Counted from the stretch's first letter, positions 9,335 through 21,065 are shown. The stretch is 26,902 bases of DNA from Chlamydomonas sphaeroides (GCA_001662425.1 BDDC01001103.1:1-26902), one strand, 5' to 3'. The notes: a model not told the origin generated them from the letters alone. Numbers and translations: made by a program.

Positions 9335-11117
9335 CGCCTTTCAGGGGTTCAGCAAGTTCTGCTCAGCGGGCATGCGTCGCTTGAGGAGCACGCTGACAGC
9401 TGCATCGTTTATGTATGCAGGGTGCAAGATAAGCGCGTGTGTCGACTCTGCCGAGTGATGCCCGAGGATCGCCCGGCTGGCTCGCAATCCCAACGACCTC
9501 GTCTGGGGCGAGGGCCATATCACGTGCCCTCCCCCACCCCGCCCCCACCAGGAAAAGCGCTAAACCCGCCCCCACGCAAAGATATCGCGTGTCACCCCGC
9601 CGTGGGAGCAGCAGGCGGGCGCCCCTTGGCGCCCGAGTTCCACTCGCTCGGCCCATACTGTGGTCGGAGCCGCATGGCATACCTTATGGCGCGTCCTCTC
9701 TACTATGACCGCCCATACCGCGCCAAAATAACTCACAACCCCGCCGCCTGCAACTGCCTGTGTCTGGCAATCTGGGACATGTCGCCAATGCGGGCCTGTC
9801 CCCACTGTGCTGCTTGGGGTACAACACGGAGGCCTGCATATCCCACGGACCCCATCCGGCAGTCCGGCCAGGTAGTAACCTAGCTGCGGCAGCCACTTGC
9901 GTTGCCCCTGGTTGCCCTGACGTAACGGAACCGAACACCTTCGTACTACGGCCAGCCCTGCTGAGTTGCTCGAGGATCGACCAGGCGGGATTCATGTTAC
10001 ATGCCGCAATTTGACAGCGGGCTAGACTCGTACGTTTATCATGGCCTTGGCGACCGCACGACTCCGCTTCCTTGACCCACCGATGCGCTCCGATGCTCCG
10101 ACATCAGAGGCCACGAAGCTCCTCTGCGGCGGCTCAAGCAGCCGCCCAGCCAACACTGCGAGCCATGGCCCAAACGCCTCTGGGACGCGATGGCTTCCGA
10201 ACTGCGACGCAGGCCCCTGCAGCGCGGCTGCTCGCCGACACACCTTATGACGCCTGCGCCTACCTAGCAACCAGCAGCACGTTGGCCAACGACACACAAC
10301 AACAGTGACGGCATTGGCCTCGGCAACGCCCCGGCCCGCCGCAACACACTCGAGAGTGTCTTCATGCCACCCCACCAAACACACCAACACGCGCACATGT
10401 TTGCAAAGTCTCAGCCAGCAGTCAAACGAGGGTTGCAAACCGCAAGGAGCGCGGCGCCTTGCAGGCCGCGCCGCGCCCTCCCTCCGCCTTCTAAACAGAG
10501 AAGCCCGCGTGGCGCAGCCCTCCTCACACATCACAACGCACAGAGCGCGCGACAAGAAGAAGCTTGAGCCGCTCCCTCTCAGGAGAGCGCCAGGGCGGGC
10601 TCTTTGTGGCGCGCGTCCCACGACAGCAGAACCCCACCGCCGACCCGCCTTTGACGCTCCGGCCTCCGCTTCGGGCCGGCCCGCAACGCCCACGCTTGAG
10701 GGATAGGCCCAGCGCGGCCCAGTGCACCCCCTCTCATTCAGCTCGCCCCGGCTCGTCTCTTCCCGGCTACGCTCACAGCTCACGACCCGCAGCTCACAAC
10801 TCGCGGCATACGACAAGACTCAACTCGACACGCCGTCGGCGGCAGAGCAGGCGCGCAAACGGGCTCCCGCCGCTCCTCGCCGCAATCTCTCGCCGCTCAA
10901 TTCCTCTCCGCCAGGGGGGCAGCACCGCCGAGCGTGCCTCGGCCACCTCCCAGCCATCGACGGACCCTGGCCACCTCCCAACCAAACTGCAACCCCCCAG
11001 GTCCAGCTCCAACTCAGCTCATGCTGCCACGCGACCGCCTCAGTGGTTTTGCAGATGCTGCCCTCAGGGGCTGAGCGCGCTCCGCGCCTCCCACGGCCCC
11101 TGCACCGCTCGCTCCCC
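9335..11117. other. Intergenic: kinase 5' flank and GNAT 3' flank
   Basis: No gene supported. It lies upstream of the kinase start and downstream of the acetyltransferase stop, so it should hold the kinase promoter and the acetyltransferase 3' UTR. I see no convincing TATA box for the kinase. A minus-strand TGTAA (green-algal polyadenylation signal) is at 10001-9997, about 1.1 kb past the acetyltransferase stop, so its use is doubtful. A 264-codon minus-strand open frame at 10022-10816 has no recognisable domain. Confidence 0.6.
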
Positions 11118-14100
11118 TCACCTGCCCACCGTCGCCAGCAGGCCGCCGCGGCTGCCCTCCTTCTTGCGCCGCTGGAAGGCCAGCCCGCGGATGCCGTCCG
11201 GGTCCCGCACGTAGCCCAGCTTCTCGTACAGGCTCACCACCTGGCGGGGAGGGCGAGGGGAGGAGGAGGAGGATGGCAGGGGATGTATCGAGGTCAGGGG
11301 AAGGAGGAGGGGAGAGCGTGTGGGCGGGTATGCGGATGTGCAGGGAGCGGCGGCGGGTGGGTGTCCTGAACGTAGCACCCGGCAGCGGCGAGGGGACCGC
11401 GGAGCATGCGTGGCGCGGCTGCCAGGCAGTGCAGTGCAGGGCAGTGCAGGACGGCAGTGCAGGGCAGGACGGCAGTGCAGGGCAGGACGGCAGTGCAGGG
11501 CAGGACGGCAGTGNNNNNNNNNNNNNNNNNNNNNNNNNNNNNNNNNNNNNNNNNNNNNNNNNNNNNNNNNNNNNNNNNNNNNNNNNNNNNNNNNNNNNNN
11601 NNNNNNNNNNNNNNNNNNNNNNNNNNNNNNNNNNNNNNNNNNNNNNNNNNNNNNNNNNNNNNNNNNNNNNNNNNNNNNNNNNNNNNNNNNNNNNNNNNNN
11701 NNNNNNNNNNNNNNNNNNNNNNNNNNNNNNNNNNNNNNNNNNNNNNNNNNNNNNNNNNNNNNNNNNNNNNNNNNNNNNNNNNNNNNNNNNNNNNNNNNNN
11801 NNNNNNNNNNNNNNNNNNNNNNNNNNNNNNNNNNNNNNNNNNNNNNNNNNNNNNNNNNNNNNNNNNNNNNNNNNNNNNNNNNNNNNNNNNNNNNNNNNNN
11901 NNNNNNNNNNNNNNNNNNNNNNNNNNNNNNNNNNNNNNNNNNNNNNNNNNNNNNNNNNNNNNNNNNNNNNNNNNNNNNNNNNNNNNNNNNNNNNNNNNNN
12001 NNNNNNNNNNNNNNNNNNNNNNNNNNNNNNNNNNNNNNNNNNNNNNNNNNCCAGGACGGCAGTGCAGGGCAGGGCAGGCAGGCAGGCAGGCAGCCGGGGC
12101 GGCAGCCAGGGACCCCGGGGCGGCACCCAGGGGGACCCCCGGGCCCGCCGACGCTGCCCAGCCCCGAGCCGACCCCACCCCGCCAGCCCTCTACCTGCGG
12201 CTCCGCGTACAGGGTGATGGTGGGGATGCCGTCATCCACCTGCAGGGGGAAAGGGCGGGGAAGGGTACGTGTGGCATTGGGGTTGGCGGGCACGCGTGAG
12301 GGCACCGGCAGCAACACGGCCGCGCTAGCTCCACAGCCAAGTACAGCGCATGCACCTGCGCAACGCGTTCGCGCTGTGTTCCCTCGGCAACCAGCTGCCC
12401 AGCCCCATGGCCCGCTGCCCGCCAGCTGATCGTCAGAGGCTCCAAGATCGCCCGCCTCCCACAGTAAAGCTACGACAAACTCGTACAAGACGTATCGAAG
12501 ACACATATCAAGATGACACACACTGCGGCTAGTCAGCCCCACGGCCCGCTGCCCACCAGCTTCTTGGTCAGGCGCTCCATGAGCGCCCGGCCCAGCCCCG
12601 AGCGCTGCCAGGCGGGGTTGACCGCCACGTCCCACACGGTGGCGCTCAGCACGCCGTCAGAGGTGGCGCGGGCAAAGCCGATGAGCTGGCCCTGGGGGGG
12701 AGGGAGGTCGTGAAGGATACGATAGGAAATTTCAGGAGGAGGGAAGGGTGAGTGATGACGCGGCGCGTCCGCGTGGATTCGTGCGGCCTGCAGGCCCCCA
12801 GCACCCGCGCCATGAACCCCGAGCCCATGCCTTCCCAGTCCCACCCCGTCTGGCGAGTCGGCCCTTCCTCTGAGGCCCGCGGCACGCTCCCAGGCAACAT
12901 AGCGCCCTCGTCCCCCCTCATTCCCCCTCGTGCGCCTTCGTTGCTCCTGCCGTAACCCCTGCCGTCTGCCGCCCAAACTCAACCAGCCTTGCCCCGGTCC
13001 CATCATTGACACGCCCTGCCCCCTGCGCCGGTGCCGCACCTGCCGCGCCAGCCTGCTCTGCCTCGAGGCGCGCACCCAGATGGTGTGGTAAGTGTTCTCC
13101 AGCGCTATCCGAAGCCGGTCGGGGTCACGGCGGGGGAAGCCCACCTGTTGCGTGGCACGTGGGGTGTTGGAGTTCAGGGCCAGGGCGGCAGGGGCCGAGC
13201 TACAAGCTGGAGCACACAGGAGCCGCCCATGCCAGGGTGCCAGTCAGCCCGCGGGGGCGCTGGCATACGGCAACACCGCCACACACCGCCACTGAGCTCG
13301 GCAGTGAGGGCGTGACGTCTGATGGCTGGTGGCGCAGGGCAGCGGGTAGCGGCTGTCCCACCTTCTCAAACAGCTCGTTGAGCTCGGTTATGAGGATGCC
13401 CTCGCGCCCCTCCACAAACTGCACGCCCAGCTTCGTCTCGAAGTCCGTATCCGGCCGCGAGATGGGCGGGGGGCGCAGCACACCGCCGGCCGCCTCCTGA
13501 TAGCAGAGGGGCCAGGTAGGGTCCAGGGATGGGGGCCACGGTCAGGGGCGAAGAGGGGACGGGACGCGGGGAGGCGGCGCCTAGGCCATCAGGCTGCGCA
13601 GCGCACCACTTGCAGCGTCCCTGGGGCCAGGCGAAGCAGCGGGGGCCGCACGCACGGAGGCGGCGCTCCGATCGCGCGACAGCGCGCCGCGGAGCGTGAA
13701 GCGTCACAGGCGAGGGCCCGAAGAGCGGCGCCGCCGCGCCGCACGGCCCCGCGTGCTGTTTGACCATCCCGACACACGCCTGTCGTACCTCTAACCGGGA
13801 GCCGTACATGGTCTTGTCGGGGCTCATGCCGTCGCCACCGCCTGAGGCAGGGGCCCCGAGGAATGTGCCGAGGGAATAGCGGGTTAGTCGTGGCCGGAGG
13901 GAGCGCCGGCCACGGGGAGGATCGGTCGCCGACTCGGTGGCGATGTGGGTGCAGGGGTTCAGGGGTTCAGGGAAGCAATGTATGCAGGGCTCGGCGCTGG
14001 GCGGCCTGCCGGAGTGGAGCCCGCACCCTGCCCCGCTGCGTGCACCCGGCCCCATCTGTTGCCATCCCGCGCGACACCCCTGGCGCCGGCCCGTGTCCCC

Positions 14101-14637
14101 TGGCAGCGTCCGACTGGGCTGCGCTCCAGCCACGGGCAGTGTGACCCCAGTCTCAGCTCTCGAGGCCTGACGGGTTGTCAGCCACAGGCACCGTCTGGGG
14201 CGCCAGCGCTGGCCCTGCTGCCGTGGATGTTCCTGCGCCGCACCCGCCCGCAGCGACATACGTCGCGTCGAGCCCACGCCGCTTCCCAGACTTGATCGTT
14301 CATGCATTCTACTTCGACTCCGAAGCACATGCTGCGACCTCGCGCGCCTGGCATCGTTGTGCATCCTGCCCTTGTGCTCACCAGCGACGGCGTGCCCCAC
14401 GTAGCTCAAACGCGGCTTCGAGGCGAGGCTGGGTGGTACTGCTTGAGGCACCGGGCAGGGCGTATGGTGGCTCTGTGCGGTGCTTGGTGCAGCCCATGCC
14501 GTTGGCCGGACGTGAACCGAGAAGGACGACGCTCGCCGCACTGAAGCACAGACGCTTGCACAACGTTGAGTCCTCGCCACCCCGAACGGGTGCGGACGTT
14601 GGAGCGAAGGCATGGCTCCACAAGCGACTTCACGCAC
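11118..14637 (-). CDS. GNAT-family N-acetyltransferase, plastid NSI/SNAT type
   Basis: Predicted acetyl-CoA-dependent N-acetyltransferase. Exons (minus strand): 14637-14382, 13841-13789, 13496-13362, 13144-13040, 12691-12557, 12239-12195, 11240-11118. The sum is 852 bases, 283 residues and a stop, with every junction in frame. The core reads GQLIGFARATSDG, then VWDVAVNPAWQRSGLGRALM with the acetyl-CoA loop Q-R-S-G-L-G, then GIPTITLYAEPQ and VVSLYEKLGYVRDPDGI. This order closely resembles the land-plant plastid acetyltransferases called NSI/SNAT (GNAT1-3 group), which acetylate plastid protein lysines and N-termini or serotonin; the substrate here is unknown. Exon 1 encodes a Ser/Ala/Arg-rich leader (MREVACGAMPSLQRP...) that could be a chloroplast transit peptide; Met9 is an alternative start. 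Exon 1 is the least certain part. The stop lies inside a donor-like GGCAG|GTGAG, so another 3' exon is possible. A degraded copy of the exon 5 end lies in intron 5 and a gap in intron 6. Confidence 0.87.
11426..12092. repeat. 18-base minisatellite interrupted by assembly gap
   Basis: Units of GGCAGTGCAGGGCAGGAC run into the gap on the left. The same unit resumes at 12051 and grades into a CAGG run. The array lies in the last intron of the acetyltransferase gene and probably fills the gap. Confidence 0.9.
11514..12050. other. Assembly gap (537 N)
   Basis: Unknown bases inside the 18-base minisatellite. The true length of this intron is therefore unknown, and a small hidden exon cannot be excluded. 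However, the flanking exons join in frame (YAEPQ-VVSLYEKLGY) as expected for the family. Confidence 0.99.
12391..12580 (-). repeat. Acetyltransferase exon 5 3' end/donor and its degraded copy
   Basis: The 3' end of exon 5 with its donor (about 12530-12575) recurs at about 12396-12441 in the following intron, offset 134 bases. Transcribed-strand landmarks GGGCAGCGGGCC and TGGGGCTG are shared. The real donor CTG|GTGGGC is CTGGCGGGC in the copy, so GT has become GC. Confidence 0.8.
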
Positions 14638-16750
14638 GCGAATGCGCTCAGCGCCGCTCAGGCTGTTGAGCGGGCTGATGTAGGCGCCTAAAATAGTATC
14701 CTTAGTGCGGAGCGTGCGACCCCGGAAGGTTGTTGTGGCCTAGGCGCTAGGTCTTCGCGCACAGCTTGCACGGATGTGGGCCACGGTCTTTTTGTATTGG
14801 GCAAGATATGGTACGAAATTATCAGGCCACGGAGCTTTCCTGTGCCCTGGGGCCTTGGGCCTCCCGACCACAGCCGAGCGACGGTGCGCAAGCGCGCCGT
14901 GTCACCTGGCATGCACGGCTCAGCACCTGCGCCCCGCAACTGGCCGTTGATTATCATCTCCTGTCGCCAGGAGGTTGACGCGCACCCATGTGCCGAGCGT
15001 GCGTCGTCGCCGACCCACGGACCTATCCCCAACATCTTGTTGCAAGCTTGGCGCAGGGCACGCGTGCAGGTTTCCCAGATGTGTGCGTCCCCTGGAAATC
15101 ATTTGCTGGCAATCGGAAGATGGCTTTCGACCAGAACGCGAATTCTCTCTGCTCCCTCCCCTGCAACCCGGCCCTGCAAATGGAAATCAAGACATACTCG
15201 GTCGTGCCTTTGGTCCCGGCCCATGCCCCGTGCCAGCCACTATTATAAAGGGCTACCTGTCGAAGGGCGAGTCCGGTTAAGCAGTCTAAGATCCCCTTGC
15301 CTGGGCCATCCGCCGGTCCGCTCGAAGCCAAACGAGATCCTGGCGCGACAGGGCCTGAAGAGCGGGAATCTCAGGGGCTGGGACCGCTGGGCTAGGTGGG
15401 CATGACTGCAGCCGCCTGCTACGTTCGCTGACTCAGAGGGTCGACAATGGACATAATTCGTGCAGTTACAATTGCTGTACATATTAGCAGCGCCCCATGT
15501 GCGGGCCTGGCATGTGGAAGAGCCCACAGCCCGGCCGCCGATGGCCTGTAAGAACACATGCTTACGGCAACATGTTGAAGACAAGATGTCCCCATCCGGA
15601 GTGGGAGGAGGGGCTAACCCCGTCCCCGTGCCCCTTCTGGTTTCTACCGCCCGCCACAAGATGCCGTGCATACGCACCAACAAGGGCATCGCCTCATCTC
15701 CCCACACGCCACAGCTGTTAAGTAAGCAGCACCGCAACCGGAAGGCAGGAGCACTGCAACTGTACAGCCTCATGTACTGCAAACGAATGAGCGTAAACAA
15801 TGCCGGCAATAGGCCGCGCCACCGCGCTGTCGCGCTCACGGTGCCAGGCGTGGACAGCCGCGTGGGAAGCGCACTAGACACCACTCACAAACGCACTCCA
15901 CCGCTCGGCATGCACGTGCTCTTCAGCAGAGTATGAAACGACCACACCGGCGGCAACCACACGCACAGTGACCTATCGCGGCCACCGCACCGCTGCCGCA
16001 ATCAGGCAAGCAGTCAGCCAGCCAGCCAGCCGCCCAGCCAGACGTTGAGGCCCGCCCTCGCCGCGGTGTCAGCCGCCGGCGGCGCCGCACGTACGTCCGG
16101 CTGCTGCCGACCGGCCTCGGGACACCATCTCGGCTCAGCACCCCAGGTGGGGTGGGGCACATGTCGAGGCACCCGAGGTCGGGCGGGAGAGGTCTTGGTC
16201 AAGGTCAAGGTGCCGATGATAACCATGCTACTCAAGGACGTTGATGAGGGTTGCTGCTTCACAGTATGTAGCCCCTCGCCGCCGGGTGTGCTCGTCGGGC
16301 GAGGGGGATATGTAGGGCCCGCAATGTGCGGCGCGCTCTGACCGTCACGACCACGCTCACCAGCCAGCCAGCCAGCCTGCAAATGTACGTGTAAACAAAC
16401 TCTTCCACACTCGCTGTGGGCCGCAGCGGCCGACGAAAAGAACACAACCAAAGCGTGTGATGCCGGAAGGCAAAGCGCCACGGCGTGGCGTGGCAGGAGC
16501 GCACCGCGCAAATGTGCGCTCGCAAACGATGGGATGCCCCAGCCGCTGCCGCTCCAACCCCCAACACGATCTCACGATGTTGCTGTTGGCACCGGTACCG
16601 CGCCACGACGAACGACAGACAGCCCTTGCCGCCAGCTCGGCCTCCCATGCCATGCCCCGTGGCTCAGGAAGCGAGCTCAGCGAGATGATGCCATGACGGC
16701 ACGTTGGGATTGCAGGCCGCCAGCTCAGCCACCTTGGTCAGCATGGTGGC
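14638..16750. other. Intergenic: GNAT 5' flank to sushi gene A 3' flank
   Basis: No gene supported. Composition is more AT-rich than the genes. Open frames of up to about 210 codons exist on both strands (for example 15243-15884 minus and 14776-15405 plus) but show no domain or exon signals. Short AGCC runs occur at about 16014-16038 and 16360-16376. A TATTATAAAG on the plus strand at about 15240 has no convincing gene after it. The nearest minus-strand TGTAA downstream of gene A is at 15470-15466, far for a 3' UTR. Confidence 0.55.
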
Positions 16751-18100
16751 TTACGAGGAGCCGTACACAGGGGGCGACGGCGGCGACGCGGGCGGCACGA
16801 CGGGCACGCAGTTGGGCAGCGCGGCCGTGGGGGGCACGCGCCACACGCCTGGAGGCGGGGCGGGGGACACGCGGGGCCAGCGGCGCTTCAACCACACCGT
16901 ATCTCTTGTGAACAGCATGTGAACAAGATCCAGAACATGGCCTTGGGCTCGGATTGCGCTCTTAGCTCACCCTTGCGCTGGCAGGCGATGCTGGCCTCGG
17001 CAGGGCCGCGCTGCGCCTCGTAGCCGGCCGCGCAGCGCACCAGCGCCGACGTGCCGGGCTCCACGACTGCCTCGGTGCCGGCGGGCAGGTAGATCTCGAA
17101 GGGCGTGCCGGTGGTGTCGGGCAGCGTAGCGCACCTGGGGGTTTGGGTTTGGGTGAGGGGAGGGGGTGAGGGGAGGGAGGGAGGGAGGGATGGTAGGGAG
17201 CGCGGCGGCTCGGCGGCTTACAAGCGGGATGGAGGGATGGGGCCGGAAGGCGGTCGGACGGGCAGCAGAGCAGCGCGCAGGCCCCGGATCCAGCAAAGGG
17301 CGGCTTGGCTGCGACCGGCGCACAGCACGCACGGCTGCGTGGCGCCTGCCGAGCAGCATGGCGCGTGCAGCGGCACTCACAGGCGCAGGCCGTCGAGGGG
17401 GCAGGTGTTGGTCGCGGCCGTGACGCAGCCGCAGAAGGGCAGGACGAGCGCCTCCCATTCGCCGCCGCGCTTGCACTTGATGGTGCTGAAGGGGCTGTCG
17501 GCGCTGTCGTCGCAGGCGATGCGGATCTCGGCGTTGACGGGAACCTCGGTCAGCCCGACGTCGACGCCGACGACGGAGACGACGAGCTGCGTGGTTGAGG
17601 AGGCCGGGTTATGGCACACGGCGGGGTTCAGGTCGGTTCGACATGGCCAAGAGCAGCGCAGCGCAAGCCAAGTATGTGTGCACCGCATGCGTCGGCCGAA
17701 GAGCGACTGAGCAAGGCACCGCGCGATTTGGAAACGGCCATTCATCCGAACGAACGTCATCGTACCGGGGGAATGACGTTGAGGGTGCTGGCGTCGCAGG
17801 TGGCCGACCTGCGGGACAGATTCGTGAAGTTGACCATGGGGTGCCGGTTGACGCAATGGGGCGCGGATGGCCCGTCGGCCCGACGTGCGACGAGAGAAAG
17901 GTCGGGCCGGCGTGTGATGCGGTCGGTTGCGGCTGGCCGCGGCAAACGACCTCCTCGAGGATTGGGCTAGTGACATAGTGGCGACTACGATGTACGTACC
18001 TAAGGGGGCCCCTGGCGGCGGCGTTGGCCGCGAGCAACGCGATTGCAAGAGGCATCAGGTACGCCATCACGGCGCTGACGGCGCGCGCAGGGCTCCTCAT
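16751..18100 (-). CDS. Secreted two-sushi-domain protein, copy A
   Basis: Small predicted secreted protein, probably wall or extracellular matrix. Exons (minus strand): 18100-18000, 17808-17766, 17586-17381, 17134-16971, 16848-16751; 612 bases, 203 residues, all in frame. A signal peptide (MAYLMPLAIALLAANAAA core) is followed by two sushi/CCP-like units. Unit 1 has Cys38, 73, 86, 100 and Trp92. Unit 2 has Cys118, 151, 168, 185 and Trp174. The order C-C-C-W-C with a GY/GF before the third Cys matches the complement-control-protein fold, in which C1-C3 and C2-C4 pair. A linker adds Cys102 and Cys110. The tail is short and proline-rich, ending SPPVYGSS. Intron phases and positions match copy B exactly, so the two are tandem paralogues. 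No ligand is suggested by the sequence; the sushi call rests on spacing and motifs, not on a search. A more distal ATG (residue 12) could be the start. Confidence 0.85.
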
Positions 18101-18296
18101 TTCTGTGGTATCAAGTTGGGTTCAATCATGTTGTTAACAAATGCCCAGAAACGCGTGTCTCTGGAAAGCACGGTGCAATCGTGGGGGTACGTAGGGTACC
18201 TGGTGGAATTCAAAAGCACGAGGAACTGCCGGTTGTCTGTTTATGGTGTTACTGGTAACACGGCACACAGTGGGACGTCTCATAGCGGGACAACGC

Positions 18297-18304
18297 TTAT
18301 ATAG
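18297..18304 (-). promoter_or_regulatory. TATA box of sushi gene A
   Basis: TATATAAG on the minus strand lies about 197 bases upstream of the predicted ATG. Transcription would start near 18270, giving a 5' UTR of roughly 170 bases. Gene B has a TATA box at nearly the same distance. Confidence 0.6.
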
Positions 18305-19007
18305 CATTTCGGTGGCATCGATAACTCGAACTAGGAAACTGGAACGTCCTCGAGCCCTACCTCAGCTCGCTCCAGCGGCACAGAACCTGCTTGATCTCTC
18401 GTATATCCGGTATCATGAGTGCCATCAGCGGCCTCGGAACGCTGTACCCTGGCAAAGTGCGACATGTGCACGTCAAGAGTCAACGCGAGGCCAGCAGCCG
18501 CACATACCTTACATACCCATATCAACCAAGCTACTGTGATGGCGCTAAGCCCGGTGGCATGTACATTTCACACCTCGGCCGTTTGCCTCTAGGTCGTTTC
18601 TTGCCATCGGCCACGTACCGCCGCGGTCGGCTCCGCGGAGCCGCGGTGGCCCGCGGTGCCTGGGCTGGTGTGATTTGAGGTTATTAATGTGCTGAGCCAC
18701 GGCCATAAAACCGGCGAGGCCGCATTGGGTTGTTCGTCGTTGACAGATGTGCGACATGGCGACATGAACATCGCTTCTGCGAAGGTGCAGCCGGGCGCTA
18801 GTGCAGGCTTCCCACCACGCTGCCATCAACGCAGCGCATGCCGCAGTGGCGCAGTGACAAAGCCCTGACTGAGATGGGCGCCACGCGCACGTACACGTCC
18901 CGGCCTGTCCCGGCCCTGGGCCCACTCGCGGAGGGTCGCGGTCAGGGGAGCACGGTTCCCTGGTCGCGGTGGGTCGCGAAGCCCGGGCCACAAAGCCCGC
19001 CAGGGTC

Positions 19008-19043
19008 TCTCACGCTAGCCTCTCACGCTAGCCTCTCACGTTG
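19008..19043. repeat. 13-base tandem repeat
   Basis: Two perfect TCTCACGCTAGCC units and a partial third (TCTCACG) in intergenic DNA between the sushi genes. No function is apparent. Confidence 0.85.
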
Positions 19044-21060
19044 ATGCTGCGCGCATTTTGTGCCCTGGAACTGGATTCTCACATCCAGGGGGGTTCCCAC
19101 GCTCACATCGCGCGGCTCCGCCCGCTTCCAAAGGGGTGCCCATGGCTTGGCAGCCGCGAGTCGCGAGCGCTGTGGAAGGGATGTGAGCTGCCACTGCCGG
19201 ACGAGCCCCGAACCGCCAGCCATGCTGGGCCTGCCCGCAGTGGGGCCGCTCCCATTGTTAGGTGCTTGCCGTGAAGCAAGCAGCGTAGGCGAAGCCCGTG
19301 CCCGCCACCGCATCAATCCCAACCTATTGCAGCCCGCGCGGACGCTGGCTGTGTAACGATCCCCGTCCGTACACGCTGGGGCGGGGCCAAACTTCCCCAG
19401 CAGCCGCCCCGCACGCCGCCGCCGCTAACGCACGCCGCCGCTGCTGCCGCTCTCGCTGTGTCGCGGCCGCTTGCGGCGGGCGCTACCACCCCCTCCGCCT
19501 CCGCCGCCGCCCGGCCCATCCCGGCGTCACTTTTACCGTAAAAAAGGTTCATTCATTACGACAGGGTCACCTCCGGGGTGATCGCAAGGGCTTCGTCCCG
19601 TCTCCTACGGAAAGGGGCAAGCCAAACGGCAGCACGGGCCAGGCAGCCAGGCAGCCAGGGCCGCGCTCTCCACGTTAGAGGGGCTGTGACGATGCGAGCG
19701 CACCAGCGCACCTCCTGGAGCGCACCGCACCGCGCTCGGACGCACCGGCTGCCCACGGCCCTTGCTCGCAACCCGCCACCGCTCCTGGCCTCGCCGACCC
19801 CAGACAGGCCCAGACCCAGCGAGCATGGCCACGGCCATGGCGCCCACATGCGTGCATGCGGCCACAGCTACAGCCGCCCACATAATGCCCACTCATGCCG
19901 CCAATGTTGGGGGTGGCGGCCGCACGTGTGGGCCGCCGCCCGCCCTGGCGACATCGTGTGAGGTTCAAGTGTGTGAGGCAGGGTGGTGCTGGGGGGGGGG
20001 GGAGAGCCGTAACAGCAAGCCTGCCCGGCACCTGAGTGCCAAGACCACCGGCCCCTTGAGAACTGCCATACCCGTGCGTAGTCGTCTTGTGCGCTGCGAT
20101 GCCAGCAGGACCACCGAAATTGTAGCGTTGACGTGATGCAGCAGCGCCAGCGGCGCGCTAAGCAGGCGCACCGGCCTCGGCTCACGCCGACGCCCCTGCC
20201 CAAAGCCCCCCCACCCCCGCGGCGACCGACCTATATAATGAAGGTTGGAGGAAGCCAAGAAAACAGTGAGGTGGCGCTCTGGAGCAGACAGCATGGCGTA
20301 ACAATGACAGAAACAGGCGAGCAACGTGCGTCTAATGGCGTGAACCGAGGCCGGTGTGTTGGAGCACGCTTGGAGCGGTGAGGTAAGGGCCCGCGCGCCT
20401 GCCCCCTCCCGCAGGTGCCTCGCCGTCGTGGGTAGGGCTCTGTTCGGTCTGCATACAGTAACCGCCCGCTTTCTACAGAATAGTGCAGAGCCCACCAGCC
20501 CGATGCGGCACACGCGAGGCAATTGATCAAGAATGGCAGCAGTTGACGCGCCGAAGCCGGTGCCGACGCGCTCGCACTGGTCTGCAATCCGAGAGGGCGT
20601 TTGCTGTCACAATATGGATGAAATGTCGGGTGCGCAGGATTGCAGGTACAGGTTCTTGACTTCGCCTATTGTTTCAATGCAGTCCAGGTGTTGCTGGTGT
20701 TGCGGTGCCCCCGACTGGTGTTATGCATCGACGGTGCCCGGCATCGCGCAGCTTCACGTCGACGGACCGCGCGGAGGCGCGTGCACGGCCAACACGTCAG
20801 ATCTGAGCGGGTAAGTGCCGGGCATTTGCTGCGGGGCAGGCACAGCCCATGCGCGTTACGGCTCCCAACAGCCAGGCTCTGCCTAGCCGTGTAGTGCACC
20901 CGCATCCAGGGGAGACTCCCTTACTGGACCCGCAAACGTCGATGCGCGCACCCGAACCTGTGCGCGCCTCCACGTCGCATGCACGACCGTTCTACGACAC
21001 ACGGGATCATCTGTCGGTTAGACGGCTTATCGATTGGCCTGCAATGTTCGCTTGTATGGC

Positions 21061-21065
21061 TTACA
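21061..21065 (-). terminator. Candidate TGTAA polyadenylation signal of sushi gene B
   Basis: TGTAA on the minus strand, about 590 bases past the gene B stop codon. This is the usual green-algal signal and a typical volvocine 3' UTR length. The pentamer is short, so chance is possible. Confidence 0.4.

Noticed and set aside
10022..10816. 264-codon minus-strand open frame
   Set aside because: No recognisable domain, Arg/Cys-rich irregular composition, no exon signals. In high-GC DNA such frames arise by chance.
15243..15884. 213-codon minus-strand open frame
   Set aside because: No domain, no signal of splicing or conservation by eye; a plus-strand frame of equal quality overlaps the region.
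16014..16511. 165-codon minus-strand frame downstream of sushi gene A
   Set aside because: Runs through AGCC repeats, with no domain; more likely 3' flank of gene A.
17620..17650. tRNA B-box-like GGTTCGA
   Set aside because: The rest of the B-box and any cloverleaf are missing; it lies in an intron of sushi gene A.
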